A DNA stretch of 64,000 nt from Phycisphaerae bacterium (GCA_016927755.1 JAFGLZ010000183.1:62001-126000), one strand, 5' to 3'; positions 46,468 to 55,481 are shown, numbered from the stretch's first letter. Numbers and translations are program-made. Notes: generated from the letters alone by a model not told the origin.

Positions 46468-47241
46468 TTACCGTCCTTCCGTCAATCGGGTGCCGAGGAA
46501 GTCGTCCAGCTCGGGGACGGCCTGGATCTTTCGCATCGCCGTCTCGATGTCGTACTCCACGCGGAGGAACTCGACCTCGTTGTCGCCGTTGATCAGGGCA
46601 TAGGACGCCCGGGGGTCGCGGTCGCGCGGCTGACCCACGCTCCCCACGTTGATGATGGCCTTCTCCTCCCCAAGCGGATATCGGCGAGGCTCCGGCAACT
46701 CGTCCGGAGGGTCGAAGTAGGGATCGTCCAGGAAAACGCCCGGAACGTGCGTGTGACCCACGAAGCACGCCTCCGTCTCTTCCATCCGGCGAAAATTCTC
46801 CGTGATCTTGGCGGGGTTCGTGTAGACGTCCTCACTGAATAGATACTCGTTGACCGGCTTGCGCGGCGAGGCGTGAACGAAAAGCATCCCGTCCATCACG
46901 TGACGTATCGGCAGACGACCGATGAAGTCCCATCGCCGACACAGCTTCTCCCGATCCGGCTCCTGCTCCAGAAGCCGACGCGTCCAGAAGCACGCCCGCT
47001 CGGCCCCCACGTTGAAGTTCGCCGGCTCGTAAAGCACCGCCTGGTCGTGGTTGCCGCAAAGACAAACCTCGCAACGACTCGCCACCAGATCCACGCACTC
47101 CCGAGGATTCGCCCCGTAACCCACCACGTCACCCAAACACACGATTCGGTCGAGGTGCCGCTTGTCGATGTCGCGCAGCACCGCCGTGAGAGCTTCGATA
47201 TTGGAGTGAATGTCGGAAATCAACGCCATCTTGCCGGCCAT
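46468..47241 (-). CDS. Metallophosphoesterase (YfcE/DR1281-like)
   Basis: A 257-aa calcineurin-like phosphoesterase. All metal-binding blocks are present: SDIHSN (about 9-14), GDVVGYGANP (about 37-46), GNHDQAV (about 63-69), HASPRK (about 121) and GHTHVPG (about 160-166). The GDVVGYGANPREC form is typical of a subgroup of small bacterial phosphodiesterases that act on nucleotides or phosphoproteins. It sits 6 bp upstream of yidC on the same strand and probably shares its transcript. Substrate unknown. Confidence 0.9.
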   Translation of the reverse strand: MAGKMALISDIHSNIEALTAVLRDIDKRHLDRIVCLGDVVGYGANPRECVDLVASRCEVCLCGNHDQAVLYEPANFNVGAERACFWTRRLLEQEPDREKLCRRWDFIGRLPIRHVMDGMLFVHASPRKPVNEYLFSEDVYTNPAKITENFRRMEETEACFVGHTHVPGVFLDDPYFDPPDELPEPRRYPLGEEKAIINVGSVGQPRDRDPRASYALINGDNEVEFLRVEYDIETAMRKIQAVPELDDFLGTRLTEGR

Positions 47242-47478
47242 GAGACGTCCTCACCGGATCCTGTCGGTCTCGCCCGGAATCGATCGGAGCAATCGAACCG
47301 TTCATAGTAGGTTGCACGCCCACGACAGTCAACGTCCCCGACCGAGCCGGCCCACGGGCGAGGCCTCCAACACGCCTCGGCTCCCCGCCCCGACCCAACC
47401 GAGACCGCGACGATCGGGCCGATCGCCACAACACCCACGATCATAGGAAGATAGGACTGTCGCCCGCGCCGACCTATC

Positions 47479-47487
47479 TGCTACAAT
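47479..47487 (+). promoter_or_regulatory. Extended -10 promoter candidate for the DNA methyltransferase gene
   Basis: TGCTACAAT is an extended -10 (TGn + TACAAT at 47482-47487) about 35 bp upstream of the ATG; there is no clear -35. Confidence 0.4.
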
Positions 47488-47522
47488 CCCCCCGAGGACC
47501 AAGGCGGGTTCGGACTGACCCA

Positions 47523-48596
47523 ATGCTCACGGATGCCACCCACATTCCCTGCCGGCAAGCCCCCCCCCGGACCCCGAGCACCCGGTACTACGGCAGCAAG
47601 TACAAGCTGCTCGACTGGATCTGGCAACACCTGGCCCCCCTGGAGTTCGAATCCGTCCTCGATGCCTTCGGCGGAAGCGCCTGTGTCGCCCACATGCTCA
47701 AACGCCAGAAGAAACAGGTCACCTGCAACGACGCCCTCCGCTGCAACTATGTCACCGCCCTGGCCCTGATAGAGAACAGCCACAAACGCCTATCGACCGA
47801 CGAGATTGAGAACCTCTCCCGACCCCGACCAGACCAACCGTACGACGACTTCATCGCCCGTACCTTCGACGACGTCTACTTCCTTCCGGAAGAAAACCGG
47901 TGGCTCGACGTCGTCGCTCAGAACATCGGCCGAATGACCGACCGCTACGCCGCCGCCCTCGCCTGGCTCGCCCTGTTCCAGTCGGCACTCGCCAAGCGCC
48001 CCTACAACCTGTTCCATCGACGAAACCTCTACATGCGAACCGCCCGCGTCGAGCGAAGCTTCGGCAACAAGACCACCTGGGACCGCCCCTTCCCCGAGCA
48101 CTTCCTCGCCTTTGCCGCCGAGGCCAGCGCCGCCGTCTTCGACAGCGGCAAGCCCTGCCGCGCCTGCCACGCAGACGCCCTGGAGATCGAAGGCCGATAC
48201 GACCTGGTCTATATCGACCCGCCCTACGTCAATGCACGCGGCGTCGGCGTCGACTACCTCGACTACTACCACTTCCTCGAAGGCCTGCTCGACTACGAAC
48301 GATGGCCCGAGCGCGTCGACTACGCCTCGAAGCACCGCCGGATGCATCGCACCCCCTCGCCCTGGACCAACCCCAAACAGGTTCACGGCGCCCTCACCAC
48401 CCTCTTCGAGCGATTCGCCGACAGCACCCTCGTCATGTCATACCGAAGCGACGGCATCCCCACTCGAAGCCAGCTCGTCCGCGCCATGAAACGCGTCAAG
48501 CCCACCGTCCGCGTCCACCAACCCGAGAAACGATACCAGTACGCCCTCTCCACCAACCGGCGCTGCACCGAGCTGCTCATCATCGGCACAAGCTGA
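47523..48596 (+). CDS. Solitary D12-class adenine-specific DNA methyltransferase
   Basis: A 357-aa N6-adenine methyltransferase of the Dam/D12 (alpha) class. The opening YYGSKYKLLDWI is the usual D12 start, motif I is DAFGGSACVA (SAM binding, about residues 55-64) and the catalytic motif IV is YIDPPYVNARG (about 235-245). YRSDGIPTRSQL near the C terminus matches the family's final strand. No restriction endonuclease, specificity subunit or vsr gene is adjacent, so it appears to be an orphan methyltransferase. Its target site cannot be predicted here. A copy of the 38-bp repeat lies 132 bp downstream. Confidence 0.88.
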   Translation: MLTDATHIPCRQAPPRTPSTRYYGSKYKLLDWIWQHLAPLEFESVLDAFGGSACVAHMLKRQKKQVTCNDALRCNYVTALALIENSHKRLSTDEIENLSRPRPDQPYDDFIARTFDDVYFLPEENRWLDVVAQNIGRMTDRYAAALAWLALFQSALAKRPYNLFHRRNLYMRTARVERSFGNKTTWDRPFPEHFLAFAAEASAAVFDSGKPCRACHADALEIEGRYDLVYIDPPYVNARGVGVDYLDYYHFLEGLLDYERWPERVDYASKHRRMHRTPSPWTNPKQVHGALTTLFERFADSTLVMSYRSDGIPTRSQLVRAMKRVKPTVRVHQPEKRYQYALSTNRRCTELLIIGTS

Positions 48597-48728
48597 ATCC
48601 ACCCGCCGACTCGTCCCCCCCCGCGGCTCCCCCCAAACCAATGTATCTGTCGTTCGTTCTGTATCCCCGGGGTCGCGCCTACGAAGGAATGACCTAGAAG
48701 ACATTAGGGCAGCGCGTTCCCGTTGTCC

Positions 48729-48766
48729 GGGTGGCCCATCGCTTCAGCGGTGGGCGACGCGAATTC
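48729..48766 (+). repeat. 38-bp interspersed hairpin repeat, copy 3
   Basis: Between the convergent ends of the methyltransferase and PQQ-fusion genes. Begins GGGTGGCCCATCGC and ends CGCGAATTC. The outer G of the right arm is C here; the central stem is unchanged. Confidence 0.85.
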
Positions 48767-48777
48767 CCCCCACCCCC

Positions 48778-51700
48778 TCAACGCTCAGCCCGCGCCACGC
48801 TCCCGTCACCCAAACAAACCACCCGACCGTTCTGAAGCGCCACGAACAACCGACCCCCCGCCGCAGCCATCCCGTCAAACACCGGCGGGGCATCGAGCGC
48901 GACGTCGCCCTGCCTCTTGCCGTCACCCGCCGACACCGCCCACAACAACCCGCCCTTCTTCCCCGCCATCGCCTCCGACTGCTCCGCCAGCGCCTTGCGA
49001 ACCCCCTCGTCGTCCGGACGATAGAACGCACGCTCCTCGTCCACCACGTCCGGCGGACCCGCAACGAACAGCGTCTTGCCCGCCAGCGCCATCGCACGAA
49101 CGAGCAGCCCCGGCTTGCTCGCCAGCCACTTGATCCGCTGCGCCGACAGCTCCTCGCGCGAGAACTCCTTGCGAATCCCCCAATCGGCCGCGTCCGCGTT
49201 CCGCTTCTTGCTCTGCTTGTTGATCCGCCGCTCCGTTGCCTTCACCCGCTTGATCGGCTCATCCTCGAGCGCCCTGTCCGCCGCGTAGAGATCGTACTCC
49301 AGCACCGGCGACTGACACAGATGCTCCGGTTGACGCCCGTACCCGTACACCGTCGCGTCGTCCATCACCAGAATCCGACCCGAAGGCACGAACCGGCCCG
49401 CACGGTACCAACCGCCCCAACCCGACGCGACCTTCCTGCCGTACTGCCAGTAAGAGCGATGAAACCACGTGTCGTCCACGAAACCCGCCGCCGAGAACAG
49501 GTGAATCCCCTCCCCCGTCTGATCCGCTACGTCGCCGGGCGCCACCTCCTGACGCCTCCCCTCCAGATCAAACCGCTGCGACCGCATGTACAGGTGCTTC
49601 CCGTCGCTGCTCAACACGTCCGGCAGCGCCACCGGCATCGTCAGATTCTTCACGTGAACCTGCAGGTTCTTGCCAGACTCAGGGTCCCGATCATCCAGCA
49701 CGACCTCCGAGATCAGACGCCCGCTCTCCACATCGAGCTTCAGCAACCGCAGCCCGCCATCCAAAAACATCGACCGCCCCGCCACGCAATAGACGACGCC
49801 CCCCTGAACCAGCACGCTCCCGTGCACAGGCCACGCCGACTCGAGCTGCTCGAACGCCACGATCCGCCGATCCGCCGGACCCGCGCGAAACCGCCAAATC
49901 ATCGCCCCGTCCGACGCACGCAGACAATACACCCATCCGTCCGCCGACCCGAAAACCGCCCGACCACGCCAGATCGTCGGCGGAGAATCGATCCGCCCTC
50001 CCGCCGTGAACTGCCACACCCGCTTGCCCGACTCCGCCTCCAGCGCGTGCACCGTGTGCGCGTCGACCCGCGCCACGTAGAGCTTCCCATCGGCAACCAC
50101 CACACTGCTCAGCCTCCCCCCCAGATCGATCTGCCACGCGGGAGCCAGCTTCACACCCACCGACCCCTTCGTGCGCCCGCTCCGCGCCGCATCATGCCGA
50201 TACGTCGGCCAGTCCGACGGATCCACCTTGCCGTCCCCGCCGGGAATCGCTTGACCGTAAGCCAAACCACGCTCCAGCCGCTCCCCCGAACCCCCCGCCT
50301 TCTCGCCCAAACCCTCCGCCGCCGGAGCGAGCGCACAGAACCCGCTCAACTTCGACTCCAGGTAGCAAGCGCAACTGTGCGGCGGTGCATACACCAGCCC
50401 GTTGCACGGCATGATCCCGTAAACGCACCCGCCCCGAACCCAATGATGCGCCTCCCAATGCTCGTTGCGGAAGTCCACGAACTCGATCCCCGTCCGCGAC
50501 GGCAAGATGTATCGGCTCGTTGCCTTGCCCGCGTGACATCGATGATGGAACCAATACGTCTCCACGTCCGGCCTGAACTGCTGCTTCACCTCGCCCGTCA
50601 CCGGATCCCGCCCCGTAAAGACCCCCGAATCGTTCCCGTTCGCCGTCGCCCCCGCCCAGACCATCCCGCCCGTCACGTACAGGTCGTGCGGCGAATTGTG
50701 CCCCGACGCCGCATGCCACCCCGCCCACAGCGTCTTGCCGTCCGCGAGCGACAGCCCCGCCATCTGCTGCTTTCCCCCGGAGAACACCACCACGTCCCCA
50801 TGAATCAACAGCCGCGGCGCAAAACCCGTCAAGATCGGCCGGCGACACTTCATCACCTCCGATCGCCACCGCTCCGACCCATCCTTCCGATCCAGACAAA
50901 CCACCCGCTCCCCGTCGTAGAAGACCACGCTGCCCCCGTCGCACGCCAGCGTCAGCGGCGCGACCGCACCGGCATGCCTCCAAAGCGTCTTGCCCCCCGC
51001 GGCATCCAACGCGACGATACTCTGCCGCTCGCTCTCGGCCCGCTTCCACGCCCACTGGTTGTTCGCCCGCTTCGTGTTGTCCCAAACAAACGTGTCCTTG
51101 AGCCGATACTCCTTCCACGGCCGAGGCGACTCGTTCACGACGACCAGCAGCACCCCGTCCGAACAGATCAGCTCCTCGGCATTCTCCGTCCCCTCGTAAG
51201 TCCGAACCGTCTCACCCGTCGCCGCATCGAGCGCCGAAACCGGCGCGAACAGCCCGAGCGTCACGTACACCCGATCGCCGATCGCCACGAGCCGCCGCGG
51301 CAAGTGCGCCGGCCCGCTCTTCAGCGCCCACAAATGCGTGTGCCACTCCGCGATCGCACGCCTCCACAAGATCGTCCCGTTGAACGCGTCCCGCGCGATC
51401 AGCGACCACTTCGGCGGAAGCTGGATCGACGACGTCGGCCCCTCGTCAATGATGTAGAAGACCCGCCCCCCGGTCGAAACGAGCGCCGACATGCTCGCCA
51501 TCAGATCGTGATGCCGCGCCCACCGCGGACTCCCCACCCACTGAATCCGCCGCGGAGGCCCCACCACGGTATCCTCCGCCACCGGGTTCCCGTCCGCCCC
51601 GTGGAAGTAGTGCGTCCACTCGTCAATCTCCGTCGGCCGGGGCTTGACCGTCTTCGTCCACTTCCCCCCAACCTTGACGTACGCAACCCCCTCCGGCGCC

Positions 51701-52104
51701 AACACCCGCAACACCTCACCCATCCCCACCCCGCCCAGGTCCTCCGCCACCAACAAGTTGACCAGGTTGTCCGCATACGGCAGCGACGTCCCCGCCCACC
51801 GCTCCACCGACACCGCCCCATACAACCCAAGCGATTCAATGCGCGCCCGAGCCGCCGCAACCTTCCCCGCGTCCGCCTCGAGCCCATGAACAAGGTAACC
51901 GTCGCCAGCGCGCAGCCCCGCCGTCACCCCCCCGTCTCCGCAACCAACATGAACAACCAACCCCCCCTTCACCCCCGTCGCCTCAAGAATCTCAGACGCC
52001 GTCTCAGCCCGAACGGCCTGTGTCTCGACAATGATCGGCCACACGAGCACAACCGCGCCTCGGAGCGCCGTCATGACAAACGAAGACAACATTGGCTTGG
52101 TCAT
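48778..52104 (-). CDS. Exported fusion of a methyltransferase-like Rossmann domain and a PQQ-type beta-propeller
   Basis: A 1108-aa protein. Residues 1-33 are a signal peptide (MLSSFVMTALRGAVVLVWPI). Residues about 36-170 look like a class I SAM-dependent methyltransferase: motif I VVHVGCGDGGVTAG, an acidic residue after beta2 (VHGLEADAG), and GEVLRVLAPEGVAYVKVGG, typical of motifs III-IV. The remainder is a PQQ/quinoprotein-like propeller with repeats such as ALDAATGETVRTYEG, ALDAAGGKTLWRHAG, CLDRKDGSERWRSE and ALEAESGKRVWQF. Cys-rich segments are present (CYLESKLSGFC). The domain order and export signal put a SAM-type fold outside the cytoplasm, where SAM is not expected. I have seen similar fusions named in planctomycete annotations but their chemistry is unknown to me. 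Confidence 0.85.
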   Translation of the reverse strand: MTKPMLSSFVMTALRGAVVLVWPIIVETQAVRAETASEILEATGVKGGLVVHVGCGDGGVTAGLRAGDGYLVHGLEADAGKVAAARARIESLGLYGAVSVERWAGTSLPYADNLVNLLVAEDLGGVGMGEVLRVLAPEGVAYVKVGGKWTKTVKPRPTEIDEWTHYFHGADGNPVAEDTVVGPPRRIQWVGSPRWARHHDLMASMSALVSTGGRVFYIIDEGPTSSIQLPPKWSLIARDAFNGTILWRRAIAEWHTHLWALKSGPAHLPRRLVAIGDRVYVTLGLFAPVSALDAATGETVRTYEGTENAEELICSDGVLLVVVNESPRPWKEYRLKDTFVWDNTKRANNQWAWKRAESERQSIVALDAAGGKTLWRHAGAVAPLTLACDGGSVVFYDGERVVCLDRKDGSERWRSEVMKCRRPILTGFAPRLLIHGDVVVFSGGKQQMAGLSLADGKTLWAGWHAASGHNSPHDLYVTGGMVWAGATANGNDSGVFTGRDPVTGEVKQQFRPDVETYWFHHRCHAGKATSRYILPSRTGIEFVDFRNEHWEAHHWVRGGCVYGIMPCNGLVYAPPHSCACYLESKLSGFCALAPAAEGLGEKAGGSGERLERGLAYGQAIPGGDGKVDPSDWPTYRHDAARSGRTKGSVGVKLAPAWQIDLGGRLSSVVVADGKLYVARVDAHTVHALEAESGKRVWQFTAGGRIDSPPTIWRGRAVFGSADGWVYCLRASDGAMIWRFRAGPADRRIVAFEQLESAWPVHGSVLVQGGVVYCVAGRSMFLDGGLRLLKLDVESGRLISEVVLDDRDPESGKNLQVHVKNLTMPVALPDVLSSDGKHLYMRSQRFDLEGRRQEVAPGDVADQTGEGIHLFSAAGFVDDTWFHRSYWQYGRKVASGWGGWYRAGRFVPSGRILVMDDATVYGYGRQPEHLCQSPVLEYDLYAADRALEDEPIKRVKATERRINKQSKKRNADAADWGIRKEFSREELSAQRIKWLASKPGLLVRAMALAGKTLFVAGPPDVVDEERAFYRPDDEGVRKALAEQSEAMAGKKGGLLWAVSAGDGKRQGDVALDAPPVFDGMAAAGGRLFVALQNGRVVCLGDGSVARAER

Positions 52105-52481
52105 CGGTCATCATCCCCAAATGAATCACGCTCAGCGCGCCCGTCCTACGCACGAACACTGCATCCCCCGAATTGACGCAACCGGTAATCCTCAGCATAC
52201 CCGCCGACCCCAACAGGTCAACGCAACCTCACGGATCCGCATGAGCAGCAGTATGGAGTGCGGACGGCCTGCCCCGTTGGGGCTTGACGCCACTTGGGGA
52301 TATGGACAGCGACGGCTTGACGACGCTTTGAATTGCCCCAGAAGCGGAATCGACTTCGGATCATGGCTTCGTGTTCGAATCCCCCCTACAACCCAAACCG
52401 AAGGGCGGGCCCCGAAGACCCGTCAGACGCTGACCCACGCCACCCCGAATGCAACGCGAAGCTCCCTTGTCGAGGAACGCA
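52105..52481. other. Intergenic region, nothing supported
   Basis: Leftward genes lie on both sides. A GTTCGAATCC string (52373-52382) recalls a tRNA T-arm but the stems do not pair. No promoter, hairpin or coding sequence that I can support. Confidence 0.5.
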
Positions 52482-53138
52482 CTATCCCCAATGCGCCTCG
52501 TCAAACCGACGAACGAATCGCCCGTCCCCAAGCAGAATGAGCAGAGGGGTCCTAAACAAGACCTGAAGATCGAGCCAAAGGCTCAGATGCTGAACGTAAT
52601 AGAGGTCCCACTCGAACCGCTCCGGCCACGTCAAACCGGTGTTCCCGTGAATCTGCGCCAACCCCGTGCACCCCGGCCGGACCCACAACCGCTGCCGCTC
52701 GTACTCGTCGTAACGCTCCACCTGATCCGGAAGCGTCGGACGCGGACCGATGATCGACATGTCCCCCAGCAGCACGTTGATGATCTGCGGCAGCTCGTCG
52801 ATCTTCGTCCGACGCAGAATCCGACCCACCCGCGTGATCTCCGGGTGATCCAGCGGAACCAACTCCTTCGGGTCGGGCGTCCGCCCCGCCCGCATCGTCC
52901 TGAATTTCAAAATCCGGAACGGCTTGCCGCCTCGACCCCCTCGATCCTGCGTGAAGAACACCGCCCCCGGACTCGTCAGCTTGATCGCCGCCGCCGTCGC
53001 CAGCAAGATCGGAGAAATCAGCAGAATGCCAATCGCCGAGACCACGACGTCCGCCAATCGCTTCACCGGCGGATACCACCCCCGCGGAGGTCGCCCAATC
53101 GGCTGCCGCCTGATCGTCTCCGTCTCAGCCTCCGCCAT
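52482..53138 (-). CDS. Bacterial sugar transferase (undecaprenyl-phosphate glycosyl-1-phosphate transferase core)
   Basis: A 218-aa monotopic phosphoglycosyltransferase of the WcaJ/RfbP/PglC type, which moves a sugar-1-phosphate from UDP-sugar to a polyprenyl phosphate to start exopolysaccharide or glycan synthesis. Landmarks: PVKRLADVVVSAIGILLIS (re-entrant membrane helix), FTQDRGGRGGKPFRILKFRT with the basic motif, the catalytic-site region RTKIDELPQIINVLLGDMS and IGPRPTLPDQV. It has no N-terminal multi-pass domain, so it is the minimal PglC-like form. GGGAGC precedes the ATG. No other glycan biosynthesis genes adjoin it in the window. The PEP-CTERM system commonly depends on exopolysaccharide, but a link is only speculation. 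Confidence 0.9.
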   Translation of the reverse strand: MAEAETETIRRQPIGRPPRGWYPPVKRLADVVVSAIGILLISPILLATAAAIKLTSPGAVFFTQDRGGRGGKPFRILKFRTMRAGRTPDPKELVPLDHPEITRVGRILRRTKIDELPQIINVLLGDMSIIGPRPTLPDQVERYDEYERQRLWVRPGCTGLAQIHGNTGLTWPERFEWDLYYVQHLSLWLDLQVLFRTPLLILLGDGRFVRRFDEAHWG

Positions 53139-53252
53139 CGAACTCGCTCCCGCCGCTGGTAACCGCCGACCCGGTCACATAAGATCAACATAGCCGCGCC
53201 GTCCCGCACTGCCAAGCGGAACCCGCGAGAGGTCCGATGTCCCGCCCCAAGT

Positions 53253-53290
53253 GGGTGGCCCATCGCTTGAGCGGTGGGGCACTCGAATTC
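53253..53290 (+). repeat. 38-bp interspersed hairpin repeat, copy 4
   Basis: In the 299-bp gap between divergent sugar transferase and DUF58 genes. Begins GGGTGGCCCATCGC and ends CTCGAATTC. The two-base turn is TG instead of TC, a change only in the unpaired loop. Nothing else is supported in this gap. Confidence 0.85.
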
Positions 53291-53437
53291 CGCCCGGAGT
53301 TCGTGCCCCGGATGGCTGAAGCCATAAGTCAACCATTGAGGGTTTCCAGGAGCACACTGTTCACTTACTGTAGCGGGCCGCTAAACGCCGCTTTCGCGCA
53401 CCGATGACGGCACGAAAGCCGTCCGAGAGCCGAAACC

Positions 53438-54352
53438 ATGTCTGACGAAACCACCGACTACGCGAAATACCTCGACCCGCGAGTCCTCGCCAAGATCGCC
53501 GCCCTCGACCTCCGCGCACGCCTCGTCGTCCAGGGATACGTCAGCGGCCGGCACCGCTCCCCCTATCGCGGCTTCAGCGTCGAGTTCGCCGAACACCGCG
53601 AGTACAGCCAGGGCGACGACCTCAAGCACCTCGACTGGAAAGTCTTCGGCCGGACCGACAAGTACTACATCAAACAGTACGAGGAGGAGACCAACCTCAA
53701 CTGCGTGATGCTGCTCGATTGCAGCGAGTCCATGGCCTACCGGTCCGACGATGCCGGCATGACCAAGCACGAATACGCCACCGCCATCGCCGCCTCGCTC
53801 GCCTACCTCGCCCTCCAGCAGCAGGACTCCGTCGGCCTGGCCGCATTCGACCGCCAGATCACGCGATTCCTACACCCCAGCAACAACCCCGGACACTGGA
53901 AGACCCTGATCCACGAGATGCAAGCCGCCGTCGGCCCCGGCAAGACCGGCCTGCGATCCGTCATGGACGACCTCGCCGAGCGACTCCCCCGCCGAACCCT
54001 CGTCGTCGTGCTCAGCGACCTCTTCGACGACCCCGACGAAATCGTGCGAGGCCTCAAGCACCTCCGCTATCGCCGCCACGAGGTCATCGTCTTCCAGATC
54101 ATGGACCACGCCGAGCTGGAGTTCCCCTTCCGCGCCGCCACCCTCTTCGAGGGACTGGAAGGAACCGGCGAGCTCATGGTCGAACCCCGTGCCCTCCGCA
54201 AACGCTACCTCGACGAGCTCCGCCGATTCACCGACACCCTCCGCGCACAATGCCGCAACATGCACATGGACTACGAGGTCGTCGATACCTCCCACCCCCT
54301 CGACGACGTCCTCACCACCTACCTCGCAACTCGAAACGCCACCGTACACTAG
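53438..54352 (+). CDS. DUF58 domain protein with vWA-like fold
   Basis: A 304-aa soluble protein of the DUF58 family. The family signature is FSVEFAEHREYSQGDDLKHL followed by DWKVFGRTDKYYIKQYEEE. A von Willebrand A-like MIDAS follows: MLLDCSESM (DxSxS, about residues 90-98). DUF58 proteins usually travel with MoxR AAA+ ATPases and other vWA proteins and are thought to assist metal or protein-complex maturation; no MoxR gene is seen here, so it may lie elsewhere. It ends 16 bp before the sialidase-like gene, so the two probably share a transcript. Confidence 0.88.
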   Translation: MSDETTDYAKYLDPRVLAKIAALDLRARLVVQGYVSGRHRSPYRGFSVEFAEHREYSQGDDLKHLDWKVFGRTDKYYIKQYEEETNLNCVMLLDCSESMAYRSDDAGMTKHEYATAIAASLAYLALQQQDSVGLAAFDRQITRFLHPSNNPGHWKTLIHEMQAAVGPGKTGLRSVMDDLAERLPRRTLVVVLSDLFDDPDEIVRGLKHLRYRRHEVIVFQIMDHAELEFPFRAATLFEGLEGTGELMVEPRALRKRYLDELRRFTDTLRAQCRNMHMDYEVVDTSHPLDDVLTTYLATRNATVH

Positions 54353-54368
54353 AAGGAGCATCCGCACG

Positions 54369-55478
54369 ATGAAGCGAAGAGCCTTCGTCCAGTCGATCAT
54401 CGCCGGCGCCGGGTGCCCCATCGCTTCAGCGGTGGGGGACGCGAATTCACGCCGAATCCACGCCCCCAAACCCCAAGCCCATCCGCCCGACCGCCTCGTC
54501 CACGTCTACAAGGGCTCACCCCCCGACCACTGCGTCTGCGACCAGGCCCTCCGCATACTGCCGGACAAGACCTGGGCCATCTTCTTCATGACCGGCGGCG
54601 ACCACGAACCCCGCAAGGAAAACTACATCGCCATGTGCCGCTCGAACGATCGCGGCAACACCTGGTCCAAGAAACAGCCCGTCCTCCGCTACAAGGACCG
54701 TGCCTGCCTGCTCAGCGAGGTCATCGTCCACAACGGCGAGATCCGCGTCATGACCGTCACCCACGGCGGCTACTTCGAAGACTGGCGAAACGTCGTCCTG
54801 ACCAGCAAGGACAGCGGCAAGACCTGGGCCGACCCCGTCCCCTTCGAGCCGCTCCCGCGCCGCACCTTCATCAGAAACCTCTACGTCAGCACCTGGGGTG
54901 AGTGGATCCTCCCCTACCAGACCTACGACACCGTCGCCGACCCCGCCGTCTCCCCGCTCAAGGACGGCTCCTTCAAGGCCGCGCGAAACGGCGTCCTCAT
55001 CAGTAGCGACGAGGGAAAAACCTGGACCAAGTCCGCCGACGTCGGCCCCATCGACGGCTGGGCCGAAAACAACGTCGTCGAACTCTCCGACGGCTCGCTC
55101 GCAATGCTCATTCGAGCCGACGGAAAGGGCTACCTGCTCCGCAGCGACTCGAAAGATCGCGGCCGAACCTGGTCGCCCCCCAAACCCGCCGGCATCTGCA
55201 ACCCCGGCAGCAAGTTCCGCCTCCACCGATTGACCACCGGACGCATCGTCCTCATCCAAAACGCCAACCCCAAGCCGGGCCTGCGCAACCCCCTGGCCCT
55301 CTGGGCATCCGACGACGACATGAAGACGTGGTTCTGCAAACGCGTCCTCGTCGACTTCCCCGGCCAGCTCCAATATCCCGACGGATTCGTGGATGAAAAG
55401 GAAGGATACGCCCACTTCGCATTCGACTACAACCGGCACGACCTCATCTACGTCGCCGCCGCCTTACCCCCAACCTGA
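54369..55478 (+). CDS. Sialidase-like BNR-repeat protein whose signal peptide is built partly from an interspersed repeat
   Basis: A 369-aa exported protein; AGAAGGAG stands 10-17 bases before the ATG. The N terminus MKRRAFVQSIIAGAG looks like the start of a twin-arginine signal. The next residues, CPIASAVGDANS, are encoded by a 38-bp repeat copy (54411-54448), so the c-region of the signal derives from repeat DNA. The mature part has Asp-box type motifs (SNDRGNTWSKK, SKDSGKTWADP, SSDEGKTWTKS, SKDRGRTWSPP) of the six-bladed sialidase fold, in planctomycetes usually annotated exo-alpha-sialidase without proof of sialic acid cleavage. A second relative is the broken gene at 31163. Confidence 0.82.
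   Translation: MKRRAFVQSIIAGAGCPIASAVGDANSRRIHAPKPQAHPPDRLVHVYKGSPPDHCVCDQALRILPDKTWAIFFMTGGDHEPRKENYIAMCRSNDRGNTWSKKQPVLRYKDRACLLSEVIVHNGEIRVMTVTHGGYFEDWRNVVLTSKDSGKTWADPVPFEPLPRRTFIRNLYVSTWGEWILPYQTYDTVADPAVSPLKDGSFKAARNGVLISSDEGKTWTKSADVGPIDGWAENNVVELSDGSLAMLIRADGKGYLLRSDSKDRGRTWSPPKPAGICNPGSKFRLHRLTTGRIVLIQNANPKPGLRNPLALWASDDDMKTWFCKRVLVDFPGQLQYPDGFVDEKEGYAHFAFDYNRHDLIYVAAALPPT
54411..54448 (+). repeat. 38-bp interspersed hairpin repeat, copy 5 (inside a signal peptide)
   Basis: Begins GGGTGCCCCATCGC and ends CGCGAATTC. Read in frame as codons 15-27 of the sialidase-like gene (GCPIASAVGDANS). Hairpin intact. Confidence 0.85.
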
Positions 55479-55481
55479 TCC

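Noticed and set aside
49321-52176. A 951-codon open frame on the plus strand
   Set aside because: It is antisense to the methyltransferase/PQQ fusion, is Arg/Pro-rich throughout and shows no domain or motif; it is a shadow of the real gene.
52366-52400. GTTCGAATCC string resembling a tRNA T-arm
   Set aside because: The flanking T-stem bases do not pair and no matching acceptor stem or anticodon arm is found about 50 bp upstream.
22725-54448. The 38-bp repeat considered as a bacteriophage or integron attachment site
   Set aside because: No integrase, cassette structure or flanking duplications are visible, and copies are scattered among unrelated genes.
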